Shown here: piece by piece, positions 47,402 through 57,910 of the stretch
How the letters are laid out: every line of letters starts with the position of its first letter
How positions within the stretch are numbered: position 1 is the stretch's first letter
From: Niebla homalea
Lineage: Eukaryota; Ascomycota; Lecanoromycetes; Lecanorales; Ramalinaceae
DNA length: 64,000 nucleotides
Direction: 5' to 3'
Assembly (NCBI GenBank): GCA_019925105.1
Contig: JAHGAU010000012.1
Coordinates: 248,001-312,000 of the forward strand
Notes under the pieces: model-generated
Database searches by the model: none
What the model was told of the DNA's origin: nothing
The model's input: the letters and a program-made list of their open reading frames with translations, nothing else
Position numbers and translations under genes: made by a program

Positions 47402-48911
47402 TTAATCTCGCACGCCGCATCAATTTATCCCATGTGGTCTTTCAACTGCGATATTGAGGATCAATAATTGACATGCCGCTAACTGATCGCAATTGAGTCG
47501 TCCTGATTGTGATTGCGATTCCCTGCCCGTTCACCTGGTGCCAGTGTAGACTGCCCTAAAGAATGACGTGAGAGCCTATTGCTTGGAATTGCTGCCTACC
47601 TTGATACAGTCTACGCTGCTACCTTAGGACGTAGCTTCTTTACCACCAAAGACTGCTCTGTCGACCCAGCTCCCAGGGCCGCTATAGTAGGCGACCAAGT
47701 TTACCTTTTTCTAGGATGCCAGTCACCTCTCCTTTCGCGAGCCGTGGGGGACGAATCCCTTCCACTTTGAGCTATGGTGTCAGCTCGTCGGATTCGAAAA
47801 CGTAACAAACTTATGTGACAGTGAGGACGCCTGTTCAGGCAAAACACGAGTGTGGACGACTGGCAGTACGCCTTCGTTATTATATGTGAGTCTGGGGATG
47901 GTGTGGGCGCGTTCGCAAGACTGGAGTTTTTCTGCGTACGGCATACTATTCCGATAAAATCTATGTCCTCGACAGGGATTGTCAGGTCGGAGAGATGCTA
48001 GAGCTATGATTTACTATCTCGAATCAGAGCCTTGTATGAGATACGTCTTGGCTTAAAGGTAGAAAAAGTCCAAGCAGCTTACTTCGTTCATGCATCAGGC
48101 TACTCGACAAGATGCAATCAGGACCGCACAACTATCGAAGAGGAAAGTCGAGTGAGTAGTCTTCGATCACGTATTCTCGCGCCGGAAATTGGTGTCTTGA
48201 TTGCTGCAACCAGGTGTTGCATCATCATTCCGATACTTAACTTACTGTCACGGGAGTCCTGACTGTCTTTCAATTAGTGTGGCTGAAGCGTAGACGCTTG
48301 GGCCTGCCGTTATAGTGTGGATGAACAGGCAAACCGCAAGTCTTCCAGGCTTATTAGTCAACAAGGCTGGGACAAAGGCACCCAAGGTCCTTTTGTTGTA
48401 AGTGGAATCGAGTAAGGCGTCCGCCCTATGTGAGAGTATCAGCAGCGGCTTAATCCAGATGCCAGATCATTTTTCGTCCTCAAATGGCCGTATGATGTCA
48501 AGATGAACGAGGGTCCCAATTGCGAAGGATAGTGTGGAGTGTTAGAATAGTCGTGATCATCATTAAGCTCAACCAACCACGAATTCAGGAGGAGCGAGCA
48601 GTATAATCTTTGTGTTAGCTACACACGATCCCATCACATCAGGACAGAAGCTAGAGAGTCCAAGATGTGGTGGCTCCGCCTCTGCCCGCACGGCCTCACC
48701 GGCGTGGACCCAATGCTAAAGGTGGCGTCTTCGAAAGCAGGAAAAACGTTGAGCGCGTGCACGGTCATCCACTGGATGAATGCGGGGATACCCTTTGTGG
48801 CGGTGATGCTGATTTTGGTCAGAGATGCCTCAAAGGCCCAGAACATGAAGTCTTCTGTACTTAAAGCCCGCAGTCCGGTCCATTCGTTCCTCATCAGATC
48901 ACTTAATCATC
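47402..48911. other. Intergenic, no supported gene
   Basis: 1.5 kb with scattered open frames under 120 codons on both strands and no recognisable motifs. Confidence 0.5.
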
Positions 48912-49676
48912 ATGCATCCACGTTTTGGGCTGCAGACCCTCATTGCCACTTCCTTGCTCCGAACAGTGCAGGCTGGTGCAGATACGGCGGCTGCCAACGT
49001 GGATGGGTCTCACGCTGACTATTTTCTTTCTGGTCTGCAGAGGCCGGCGTGGGTGCTTGCCTCCTGCTTGAGGACGAGCCACTAGAGCCATTTGAAGTGA
49101 CCTTCTAGGCTAGCCGTGACCAAGATCACTGCATGTACCAGCGGGGACAGGACGCAACGGTCAAGGTGAGCCAGAGTGGTCTCACCTATGCATCGGTCGC
49201 CTACGTCGAATAGAAGTCAAGCTCTTCGGAGGAAGATCTTTGTGCTACCGACCATCGTACCTAGGGCCTTTCCTATACCGGAGGCAACTACTCGGATCGA
49301 GGTCGACCCAGTGGCATACCACTCAGTTCGGACTGAACAGTGGCTGTGAACTGGTGGACTTCAGCCCAGGCACGAATATGTGCAAGGAGCAGAAAGGCTG
49401 CCCAGCTACTTCCTCTGAATGGAGTAGTTCCGGTGGGACGCCTCAGCTCAACGTAAGTTGTTCGGCACGTCTCTGTCGTTAACAGAGAAACGTCTGAGGT
49501 ACGGCAGATTTTGAACTAATGTGTCGCATCTCTAGATTATCTTCAATCCGAAAGGCGCCATTCACCCATTTGTCTGCCAGCGAGATGGAGAATCTTTTGT
49601 GACGCGAAACGAATCTGGCTTGATGAGACACCCCTTGTACCTCGTTAAAAGCAATCTTTCATGGTGGGACAAATGA
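48912..49676 (+). pseudogene. Decayed six-cysteine secreted protein gene
   Basis: The original gene plan is still readable. A signal-peptide exon (MHPRFGLQTLIATSLLRTVQ, start 48912) is followed by an intron ending TCTGCAG at about 49041. The second exon reads AGVGACLLLEDEPLEPFEVTF, then a TAG, then DQDHCMYQRGQDATVKVS, TYASVAYVE and a second TAG. Further shifts follow (SYTGGNYSDRG). An intron with donor GTAAGT at about 49453 and acceptor CTCTAG ending at 49535 leads to a last exon starting IIFNPKGAIHPFVCQRD with stop at 49676. The last exon is in the same position as the nine-codon exon of the intact gene at 42636 but is longer. Several in-frame stops make it non-functional. Confidence 0.68.
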
Positions 49677-51066
49677 TGACTTTGAGGACCTATCAGGAGC
49701 TAGTCGCGCATAAAGAATTTACCTTGCGTATATAGGGGTGGGATCGTGGTGAATCGACCGCTTTGGATGGAGACTGGTGGCCTTAATTCGCTGACAAGCC
49801 GAATCTTCATTAAGGTCGCCATTGATCACAGGCGTGGGCGTTATTGACCATAGCGCATCGTGTAGCAATGAGTATCTCTTGAACAGTGCAGGGTCATCCC
49901 TCTATAGAATTCGAAGGCACTTCCTGTGGCTGCTTGCTTTGAGCGCAGTATTGCTGTTCCATTTCATCACAATACAAGCTCTAGGATCATGCATCAGTTT
50001 GCTGGTCGCAGACCCTCATCAATAGTTCCGGTGGGATTGGTGTCTTAAACACGTTATTGATTCTTATCTTGAGCTTCGAGAGCCACGAATGCATGGAATC
50101 TTATCTCCATGTTGAAGGAACCCAATGCCAGACTTAGTTGCTGGAAAGCCCGATGTCTTTCACGTAGCCTGCGTACCATGTACAATAGAGTGGTTCAGCT
50201 TGTTGCAAGGTATGTAGCAGTGGTGATCTGGCGGCTCTTTGACCGAATCTTTGAGATGCTATGCCTACCAGCATCAGCTACGGTCAATACTCATTCGCGT
50301 GGACAAAAAATGTCACACTGAGCTTAGCTTCAGTCGTCAAAGCTGCCAGCGGCATACTCGCGCTATTCCCCAAAAGCAACGACGCGACCCGAAACTTCAA
50401 CGACGTCGACGAAGGGGCCAGGTCTCTTCCACTGAGATCTGCAAATTGTTGATGAAGCAATGAAAAAAAAGCCCTCTCGTAACATGAATGTAGAGCTGAT
50501 TCGCAGTATTGATGAACCAATACACTTCCATGGCCATCGACCAGGGGATCAAGATCCGTGACAGCAGGAGCGATGCGTATTGTTCATGTTCCAGGCGGCT
50601 CGACTTCTACCACTTCTGTGATGGAGTCATCCTTGGGACTTACTGCAGGCGGAGAGGAAGTTGGGGAGTGAAGTTTAACGACGGTCTGTCCACTTTTGTG
50701 CCTGTGTTGGAAGTCCTGTACAGGCAATGCTGACTCCACGTTGGACTTGGAATGGCGATGCTGACTCCGTGTGATAACTAGGTGAGTAGAACTCCGGAAC
50801 GTTCCTTCGGTATTCATCGATGTTTGAGGAGTTTGGTGTCATACAGAGAGCATTGCTGACCCCGCTTTTCAAACACTTTCATTGTTGTCTCTGGATTTTC
50901 GTATCTGGAGAGGCAATACTGACTCCCCAATTTACGTCTGAGTAGGGATCCTGAATTGGAGGCGGAAATGCAGACCAACGTTCAGTGGACATCGGACTCG
51001 TCGCGGCGTCAATCCCCTGGAATGTTTGCATCAAAACCTCCTCATATTGTTGACAATGTCTCGATT
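49677..51066. other. Intergenic with short repeats, no supported gene
   Basis: 1.4 kb. An open frame at 50261-50452 (ISYGQYSFAWTKNVTLSLAS...) has a natural-looking amino-acid mix and could be an exon relic, but it has no homologue I recognise. Between 50720 and 50930 a 14-base motif of the form GGCAATGCTGACTCC recurs about four times with small changes. It resembles the branch-point end of intron 1 in the 29673 gene (CCATACTGACTGC). Confidence 0.4.
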
Positions 51067-52520
51067 TCAGGTATCTCCAAACACAAAAATCCCCTTCCCC
51101 TTCCGAAACCCTTCCAACGTGCCCTGCACCGCCTCCAGCAGCACCTCGCTCTTGGTGTCCCACTCCCAGGGCACATCCGTGTACGGCACATCCACCAACT
51201 TCTTCTGCCTATACAGCTCTAGCACCTCCTCCACCGTCCTCCTCTTCTCCTCCGGAAACCTCTCGGCCCACCGACTCACCCAAAACCCCACGAAATGTAA
51301 ATCCTTGAAAATCAACGACGCCGCCCCGATCCTCAACGGTTTCTTGCTCATCGCTCCATACGTCACCACCGTCCCCCCCTTCCCCATCGCTTTCACCATC
51401 CCCGCCATCTCCGGCCCGCCCACGCAATTCAACCCCAACTTCACCTCCTCCCTCCCCCCATTCGTCCACTCCGCCAACTGCTCCTGAAACTCGGGCCGAT
51501 TGACCTCCTCATCAGTGACACACCTCTCCGCCCCCAACGCCACCATCTCCTCCCTCAACGCCTGCATCCCTTCATCCCGTTTCCTCACGACCGCTATCCC
51601 CTTCAACCCCCACAGCCTGCCCAACTGACTCACCACCCGCCCAACCCCGCTATTCGCCCCGTTCTGGATGTACCACCCCCCTCCCCGTCCTCCTCCTCCT
51701 CCTCCCTCCTCCCCCCGCCCCAACGGTCCAAAATAATAATCCCGCAGCAAGCGCCACGCCGTCACGGGGTTGACGCTCACACTGCCAACCTGCCTCGCGC
51801 TGACCCCGCCCATCACCATCACCTTGCCCCCCTCCTCCTGCTGCGTGATATCCCCGCGCTCGACGACGCGGACGACGGCATCCTCGGGGCATTGCAGGTG
51901 GGTGCGCCAGGTGCCGAGGCCGGTGGAGCGGGGGATGACCCAATCGCCCTTCTGGACGGTGGTGACGCCCGAGCCGGTGGAGAGGACTTCGAAACAGGCT
52001 TCGTTGCCCGGGACGGTCGAGGGGGTGGGTGTGCCGATTGAGGAGGTGGAGGCGGAGGAGGAAGAGGTGGGGTAGGTGCCTTGGATTTGGGTTATGTCGG
52101 CGGGGTTTAGGGGGGCGGTAAGAGTGCGGAGGGTCAGGAGGTTTGAGTGGGGGGGCGAGATGGAGTGGGTGTGGAGGCTGGTGGGAGAATGAAGTGGCAG
52201 ATTAGCTTTTGTGGGGGTGAGGACCCGGGCAATCAGAAGAGTGAGGAGAGGCGGGGGTGATCGGGGTGATTGGGGTCGGCTTACGAGAGGACATCTGCGG
52301 GATTGCCATTTTCGCTGTAGACGAGAGCTTTGGCTTGAGTGTAGCCGTAGGCGGAGATGGGGCGGGACCAGGTCCGAAAAATGGGGGGGTCAGAAGAGCG
52401 TCCAAGGCGAAAGTGGCAGCGAAGACACCGCGTCGAAGTCAGCATAGGTGAGCGCGAAGCCATTGCGATGGAAAGAAGTTGAAGACAATGAAGACGAAGA
52501 ATGATCGTAGGCGAATGCAT
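51067..52520 (-). CDS. ETR1: Mitochondrial trans-2-enoyl-CoA/ACP reductase
   Basis: Etr1 catalyses the last, NADPH-dependent reduction step of mitochondrial type II fatty-acid synthesis, in the matrix. Exons 52285-52520 and 51067-52177 join across a 107-bp GT-AG intron to 448 residues. An internal ATG at 52463 would give 429. The N terminus is basic and hydroxylated (MASRSPMLTSTRCLRCHFRL), a mitochondrial targeting type, followed by the conserved AYGYTQAKALVYSENGNPAD. Exon 2 carries the MDR-fold nucleotide-binding motif NGANSGVGRVVSQLG at about residues 250-264, then CVGG, TYGAMS and FGFW-like positions (VGFWVSRWAERFPEE). A Gly/Arg/Glu run (GRGEEGGGGGGRGGG) just before the Rossmann motif is an unusual low-complexity insertion. 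Fairly certain by order of motifs. Confidence 0.9.
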
Positions 52521-52692
52521 GGTGAAAGGGAGAACATCGATCGCTGTGACGTCATCTCAAGATTGGACAATTACGGGCTAGAGTATCATGAATAATTGGA
52601 CAGGTTATCAACGCCCATGGGAAGTATATCGTCTAAGGGTATGGGTGAAATTTGAATGTATCCCCCACCATAATCCCCCCAGAGCCTAACGT

Positions 52693-53147
52693 TTACTCCA
52701 TCCTCTTTACCCCCTCCTCCTCCATCCCCTCGCACCCCGTCGCTTTGCCCGCCAATTGCTCCACCTTCCCCAAGGTCTCGCTCTTCTGCACACCGCCCTC
52801 CCCTTGCTCCTCACCCGCCTTCTTCGCCTCCCTCATCTCTGTGAGCGCGGCTTGTTTGTCCTCTGCACCGGCTTCTTGCAGCGGGGTGGAGGTGTAGGAT
52901 CCGAGGGTTTCCTGTACGAAGGCTGTGTTAGTCTGAGAAGTATGGAGAACAAGGGTTGGGGGGTAAACGTGATGAGCTTATGGGTTTGAGGGAGTAGGAG
53001 CTGAGAGCTTGCGTGGAGCAAGGCAGGATGGCAAAAAGTGTTGGAGCGGTTTGAAGAAGGGGCCAGTACCTTAGCAGCAGCAGCGACGTAAGCAGCATGT
53101 CCGTGAATCATGGATGCATCCGACGAAGATTTCTCAGAATCAGCCAT
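52693..53147 (-). CDS. Small CsbD-like stress protein, 98 aa
   Basis: Exons 53070-53147 and 52693-52911 join in phase 0 across a 158-bp GT-AG intron, giving 98 residues starting MADSEKSSSDASMIHGHAAY. The second exon is Glu/Lys/Ala/Gly-rich and predicted helical. The end GKVEQLAGKATGCEGMEEEG has the G-K-x-E-x-L-x-G-K-x-T-G repeat pattern of CsbD-like proteins, a family linked to general stress in bacteria and fungi. No signal peptide or membrane segment is present. A longer open frame continues upstream of 53147, but it is read from untranslated DNA and crosses the intron, so I reject it. The neighbour ETR1 starts 172 bp downstream on the same strand. Family assignment is moderate; molecular function is unknown. 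Confidence 0.68.
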
Positions 53148-53711
53148 CTTCGAGTGTGGTTTCCGGGATAGAGAGCGGTGGGATGAGGTGGAGAGGTATG
53201 CTGCACGAGAGATAATTGAGGGGTGGCGAGGCTGGATATTGTGAACAGGGTTGGAGAGTTGCTGTCGGACAATCGTAAGGCGAGAAGGTAGCATATAATG
53301 CAGACGGGGTATGAATAGAAGAGAGAGGATTCGGGCGAGAAAGCGTGATTGAATTGAAGGCAATGCTAGTTGCATGAGAAGATGGGCGCAAAGCAGATCG
53401 ATGTATGGCGTCACTGATTTGAAGCAGCTTTGTAGCACGTGATCGCAATTCGTAAGGCAGATATATTGATCAGTCCGAGCACCGAACAGAGGCATGAATT
53501 TCAGATAAGGAATGGTTCGAGCGGCACAGTACAAATATTAGACATCAGTGCACAGTATCTCATTCAGCGACGGTAGGCAAATTAATGTACATGATTGACA
53601 TGCTATGCTCCATCAAACATGCTTCGATTCAATTATGCATTCTGCTGATGATCCCCGATCCTTGCTTCGTACTATCTAATAAGGGCTTTCTCGGCGATTG
53701 AGCGCGATGAC
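53148..53711. other. Intergenic, upstream region of the CsbD-like gene
   Basis: 564 bp between the CsbD-like start and the stop codon of the Rds1-like gene. Presumably holds the promoter of the former. No gene recognised. Confidence 0.5.
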
Positions 53712-55166
53712 TTAGCCAGCTTGGTACATGCCCAAAGCAACAATATGCGGGTTCAGCATGGTGGCATTGAAAGGCGTGACGAAGAGATCGGTGTCGGTAA
53801 GCATGACGGCCATTGTGCCGTTGATAATGCCGTCATTGCCATAGACAGCTGCATATGGTTGGAAGGTGTACCCAGTGTTGTCACCCGTAACGGTCAGATC
53901 TGAGTAGGTCAGGTTTAGCTGAGCTGACCAGGCGACATATTTGGGTGTGCCGGCATTGGTCGCAGTCACGTAGGACAGATTGGGTCCGACAGCTTTACCG
54001 GGTGCCTCCCACTGGAGCATGATCTGCTTGCCAGGGAATGACAGGGGCTCGGTCTTGTTGTGAGCGACCGCCGGACCACAGCCATACCCGGTTGCGTTTA
54101 GGTTAATGCAGCTACCGGTGATGTTGGAAACACTGGGGTCAGTGATACGCGAGCCAACGTTCTCGCTTCCGTCGGTCGCCGTGTCATTGGGTGAGTAGCG
54201 GTTAATGTTTGCGTTATTCAAAAACTGCAGTGTAGGGAAGTTTTGCCATGCAAGTCTCGTGGTGTCCGCAGGGCAATAGCTGATGTACTGTGCCAACATA
54301 GTCCAAGCCCAACTTTGCGGCCAACCGTTCTCGAACCAGACATTCATTGGAGTCAGACCTGACATTTGGCGGAAGATCTGCTGCTGGCGAGCCTCGGTGG
54401 CGATGGATTGCGCCAAGAGTTGACCAACCTCACGGGAGTCGAGGTGGTTGATGAAGCCCCACACGCCAGACTCCCCAAATCGGGTCAGACGCTGCATGAA
54501 GTCAACCCATTCGCGGACGGTAGTGTATGGGTAGTCATAGACGCATTCCTTGGGAGCAGCCTCACCCAGCATGTTGGTCAGGAGGGTGGCATGGCCGCTC
54601 TCTTGATCTGCCATGAATTCAATCAAGCTCCGCGCTTCATCTCCAAGGCCAGCAGCAGTGAAATCCTCATCAGAGAATCGAGCCAGGCCGTCGTGGAAAA
54701 GATCGAGTTCAATCCATTCCTGGTAGAGACCAAGAGCGATGGACTCGAAGTCGAAGTCGCTGTTCACCATGTAACGTGGCAGTGTGCCATTGGTACCTAA
54801 TCCGCCAGCCGGAACGTACGGCGCCGGGAAAGCATTCTTTGGCACTCCGTCGGCGTTGTAGTAGGTGGCTGTGGGATTCGGTGGCAGAGCGGGGATCGAA
54901 GCGGCGAGCGTCGTGGGACCATCCAAGGCACCTGTGGTTGTAGGTGTGCCAGTGTACGGACCGTGGTATGTGGCGCTGGCATATCCGTTTTCCTCCACGA
55001 TGACGGGATATGGTGAGGGTGAGGTGACGGGGGACGCGGGCACCTGATTGTCAGGTCCGAAGGAGCTTGTAGCTTCTTGCCCAGCTCCTTGAGGAGCAGG
55101 GGCAGGTGCTGCTAGGGCAGCTGGCGCTGATGCCAGGACGGCAAGCAGTAGTGATTTGGATATCAT
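53712..55166 (-). CDS. Rds1-like secreted ferritin-fold protein, 484 aa
   Basis: This single-exon gene matches the fungal Rds1 type (named for S. pombe stress response protein Rds1). I start it at 55166, where MISKSLLLAVLASAPAALAA is a clean signal peptide. The frame is open up to 55250, but the extra 28 residues lack that character. A Pro/Thr/Ala-rich region (about residues 20-130) precedes the ferritin-like helices (about 135-300), with YQEWIELDLFHDG and MADQESGHATLL carrying the Glu and Glu-x-x-His residues that in this fold can hold a di-metal centre. The C-terminal half is a beta-type domain with several N-glycosylation sites (NTT-poor, NIT, NAT, NKT, NLS, NLT, NGT, NAT). Expected outside the cell or on the wall. 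Biochemical activity of the family is not established; stress or nutrient regulation is suggested only by the namesake. Confidence 0.86.
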   Translation of the reverse strand: MISKSLLLAVLASAPAALAAPAPAPQGAGQEATSSFGPDNQVPASPVTSPSPYPVIVEENGYASATYHGPYTGTPTTTGALDGPTTLAASIPALPPNPTATYYNADGVPKNAFPAPYVPAGGLGTNGTLPRYMVNSDFDFESIALGLYQEWIELDLFHDGLARFSDEDFTAAGLGDEARSLIEFMADQESGHATLLTNMLGEAAPKECVYDYPYTTVREWVDFMQRLTRFGESGVWGFINHLDSREVGQLLAQSIATEARQQQIFRQMSGLTPMNVWFENGWPQSWAWTMLAQYISYCPADTTRLAWQNFPTLQFLNNANINRYSPNDTATDGSENVGSRITDPSVSNITGSCINLNATGYGCGPAVAHNKTEPLSFPGKQIMLQWEAPGKAVGPNLSYVTATNAGTPKYVAWSAQLNLTYSDLTVTGDNTGYTFQPYAAVYGNDGIINGTMAVMLTDTDLFVTPFNATMLNPHIVALGMYQAG

Positions 55167-55864
55167 CTTGATGTCTGAACAATGGAAGACGTATGCGGAG
55201 GGAGGAAGATTGAAAGGATCAAGGGAGAATATATTCAAGGTAGGTGGCAAAAGGAGATTATGGTCGTCATCTCGTTAGCTTCAGGGTCTACGTAATGCAG
55301 TTCATCTGGCAAGAGGTCACCAGCCTATCTCCGGGCATGTGCGCGACCTAAACAAGGTCATTGGAATAGTCATTGGAAATTCAAAACAAAATGAGACTCG
55401 GACCAATGGTGGGTGATGGAGCTGATCCATTTGTTGAAGGAGCGAGCTACCAGAAGCTACAAACAGCTCCTCTAGCCTGGCATAAATCAGCAGCAACGGG
55501 AATAGCGGTAACCTTGAATCGCCGCTCGAGCTTTGTCAAATGTTCCGAAATCTGAGATTGCGTGGCAATCACACTATCACACGCAGAAAAGGAGTGGAGC
55601 TAGGTAAGGCAGAAGGACGAGCCGGCATTCCAGCCCAATGTTCAGAACCACATTACGGAAGTTGATTGCACAAGCTTTAGGTAGTTTAATGGGTACAAGC
55701 TTCTTCTGAATCCTGGTACGACCGTACGAGGTAGTCGCGGTCGGGAAAGCGGACGCCGGACGACAACCTGCATGAAGTCATCGCTAAAAGCTGCTTGTCA
55801 TGACGTAGTCTTAGGATAATAAGCTCAACGGTATGAATCGCTTAACGGATGTGGCTTTGCCAAG
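55167..55864. other. Intergenic, no supported gene
   Basis: About 700 bp upstream of the Rds1-like gene. Contains its promoter; no distinctive motif or gene recognised. Confidence 0.5.
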
Positions 55865-57279
55865 ATGTCTCCCCCTGTCCCCAGTCCTTGCAGGCATTGG
55901 CTGCCGGGTCAGCCGGGAGGTACGTACTTTGAATATGCCGAAAGCTGCATACATTCGTTCTTGCAGACTTTGATGATTGGAAATAGTGAGTACCTCATTG
56001 GCTTGTTGCACACAGACCGTGAAGGCCCCATCGACAAGGAAATAAGAATTGACCACTTAGATCGCGAATACGAGGGCCGGTCATCAAATTTTTGATCTCA
56101 TGCAGATTCTGGACCTACATCTTGGATCGGTGCCGGCATATCCGGCCTCGCCCTCGCGGTCGGTCTCCAAAATGCCCACATCCCCTTCCGCCTCTATGAA
56201 GCAAACCCCCATTCCCACTCGACCCAAGGCCACCGCTTCCGCCTCTCCTCCGACTCCATCACCGCCCTGAAATCTCTCCTTGCCCCAGATCAATCCGACC
56301 TCTTCGACCGCACATGCGCGCGCTCGAAAGTCCAACCCCGCTACGTGAATGCCCGGGAACTTGCCTTCCCGGAAGCGGTGCCTGCCGGGGAGGGAGGCAG
56401 TATGCCCGTAGATCGCGCATGGCTGCGTCAACTACTGATGTCGGGGCTTGATAAGGGAGCGGTGGAATACGGTAAGCGCTTCGTCCGCTTCGAAATCGTG
56501 GGCCGAAACAAGGGGGCTGAGGGTGGTGTGAGTGCGTTGTTCGAGGACGGGACAGCAAGTCTTGTAGGTAGTCTACTTATCGGAGGGGATAGCTTGAGAA
56601 GTAAAGTGCGGGCGCAATTGCAGCCGGAACGACGATTGTTGGATTTGGAGAGGAACATCATGTGGGGACGCACCCCTTTAACAGAGGCGTTGAGGCGGCA
56701 GTGATCGGGGACTTAATCAACGTAGTTAATGGTGCTGGTTAAAGCGCGGAATCGGCAGCTGGTTGTTGAGGCGATGGAGTGGGAGGTTGATGTGAGTGAG
56801 GAGAGTGGAGAGCGCTTGGGGAAGATGCAGGATTACGTGTATTTTGCTTTGGGCACTGAACCGACAGAGGGGCGCGTGCAGACTGAGGCAGAGAAGCGAG
56901 CATATTTGATGACCATGGTAGAAGAGTGGCATCCAGATGTGAAGAGGCTGTTGGAGGGAGCGAACCATGAGTTATCGGCTTGTGTAAGGGTGCTATCAAG
57001 TAAGCCGGAAATCGCCACGTGTGGTGATAAGTATGAGGAAGGGTGCTGTTGGTTGGGGATGCTACGCATCCTCTGAATCCGATGGGTGGAGCACGGGCTG
57101 ATACTGCTATTATCAATGCTGCAGATATCGGTAAATCACTCGCAGAAGGAAAAGGTTTCGATCGCCTGTCGGAGGTCGAAGGGCGCATGAGGAAGAGGCG
57201 GAAACCAAGACTCTGCATTCCTTCGAGAACGGAGAGAAGTTTTGGGCCGGCAGGAAATGGTTTGAGTACATTGAGGTAA
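55865..57279 (+). pseudogene. Decayed FAD-dependent monooxygenase gene
   Basis: The plus strand encodes the two hallmark motifs of class A flavoprotein monooxygenases but not in one frame. WIGAGISGLALAVGL with FRLYEANPH and the STQGHRFRLS block lie at about 56130-56235 (FAD GxGxxG). The frame stays open to a TGA at 56704 after LTEAL. The next part (VLVKARNRQLVVEAMEWE) restarts at about 56732 in another register and stops at 57076. LVGDATHPLNPMGGARADTA (about 57046-57105), the GD motif binding the FAD ribityl chain, sits in a third register. A possible first exon 55865-55919 with intron 55920-56105 fits in phase but is uncertain. At least two frame breaks and the shortened middle suggest a pseudogene. 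Unrecognised introns cannot fully repair it, because stops flank the breaks closely. Confidence 0.66.
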
Positions 57280-57910
57280 AGATATAGTAATGTGTGAGGC
57301 ATTCGAAGCTCCGTGACTCCTATGGGCAACAACTCAGTGCAGAGGTATTCTCTGCTCTTCCATGCACGTACCCAAGATTTCCAACCCCCATCGATCAGGA
57401 TGAGAGTGTCAGAGTAAGATAAGAAGATGCGAATCATGGTGAGATACTTACGCCCGAAATATCATCCAGGGGATTTATTGAGGCAGGGAGTACAAGACGT
57501 GACTTCTTCTTATGCCCACATCCGTGTCAGTACCTATCTTTGGGCTTTTGGCGCCTGTCAGTAGTTTGTAATGATCCGTGTTTGTTCAGGGCTGCTATCA
57601 TGCAGTGATATGTATAACATTCGTGACACCAAAGTAGTTATTCATCTTGTGTCCACAGCTCGCAGACACTTTCTCAGGGCAAAGGCGTCCAAAATACGTT
57701 CTAGTCCAGCAGAGTGCGCCTTTTCTCCCTCCCGTCTGTGTTCTGCAATTAGCTTTGATCCACGGTATGACTTGAGTCGCCACATCGTCACTTTTGGCTT
57801 TGATTATGCTCACCCCCATAATCTCGAGGGCGGAATTTGAGCGTACCACCAACAGAGTAAAGATCGTTATGACCATATTCCATACTACTTGGCCCCAGGA
57901 AGCCCTGTAA
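57280..57910. other. Intergenic, convergent, no supported gene
   Basis: 630 bp between the end of the decayed monooxygenase and the end of the F-box-like gene. The open frame on the minus strand at 57598-57987 overlaps the real gene's end out of frame and is not supported. Confidence 0.5.

Noticed and set aside
51209..51469. Gly/Glu-rich open frame on the minus strand
   Set aside because: Out-of-frame reading of ETR1 exon 2. Composition reflects the pyrimidine-biased strand.
52833..53534. 233-codon minus-strand open frame covering the CsbD-like gene
   Set aside because: It reads through the intron and the 5' region. The spliced 98-aa model from 53147 has the family pattern.
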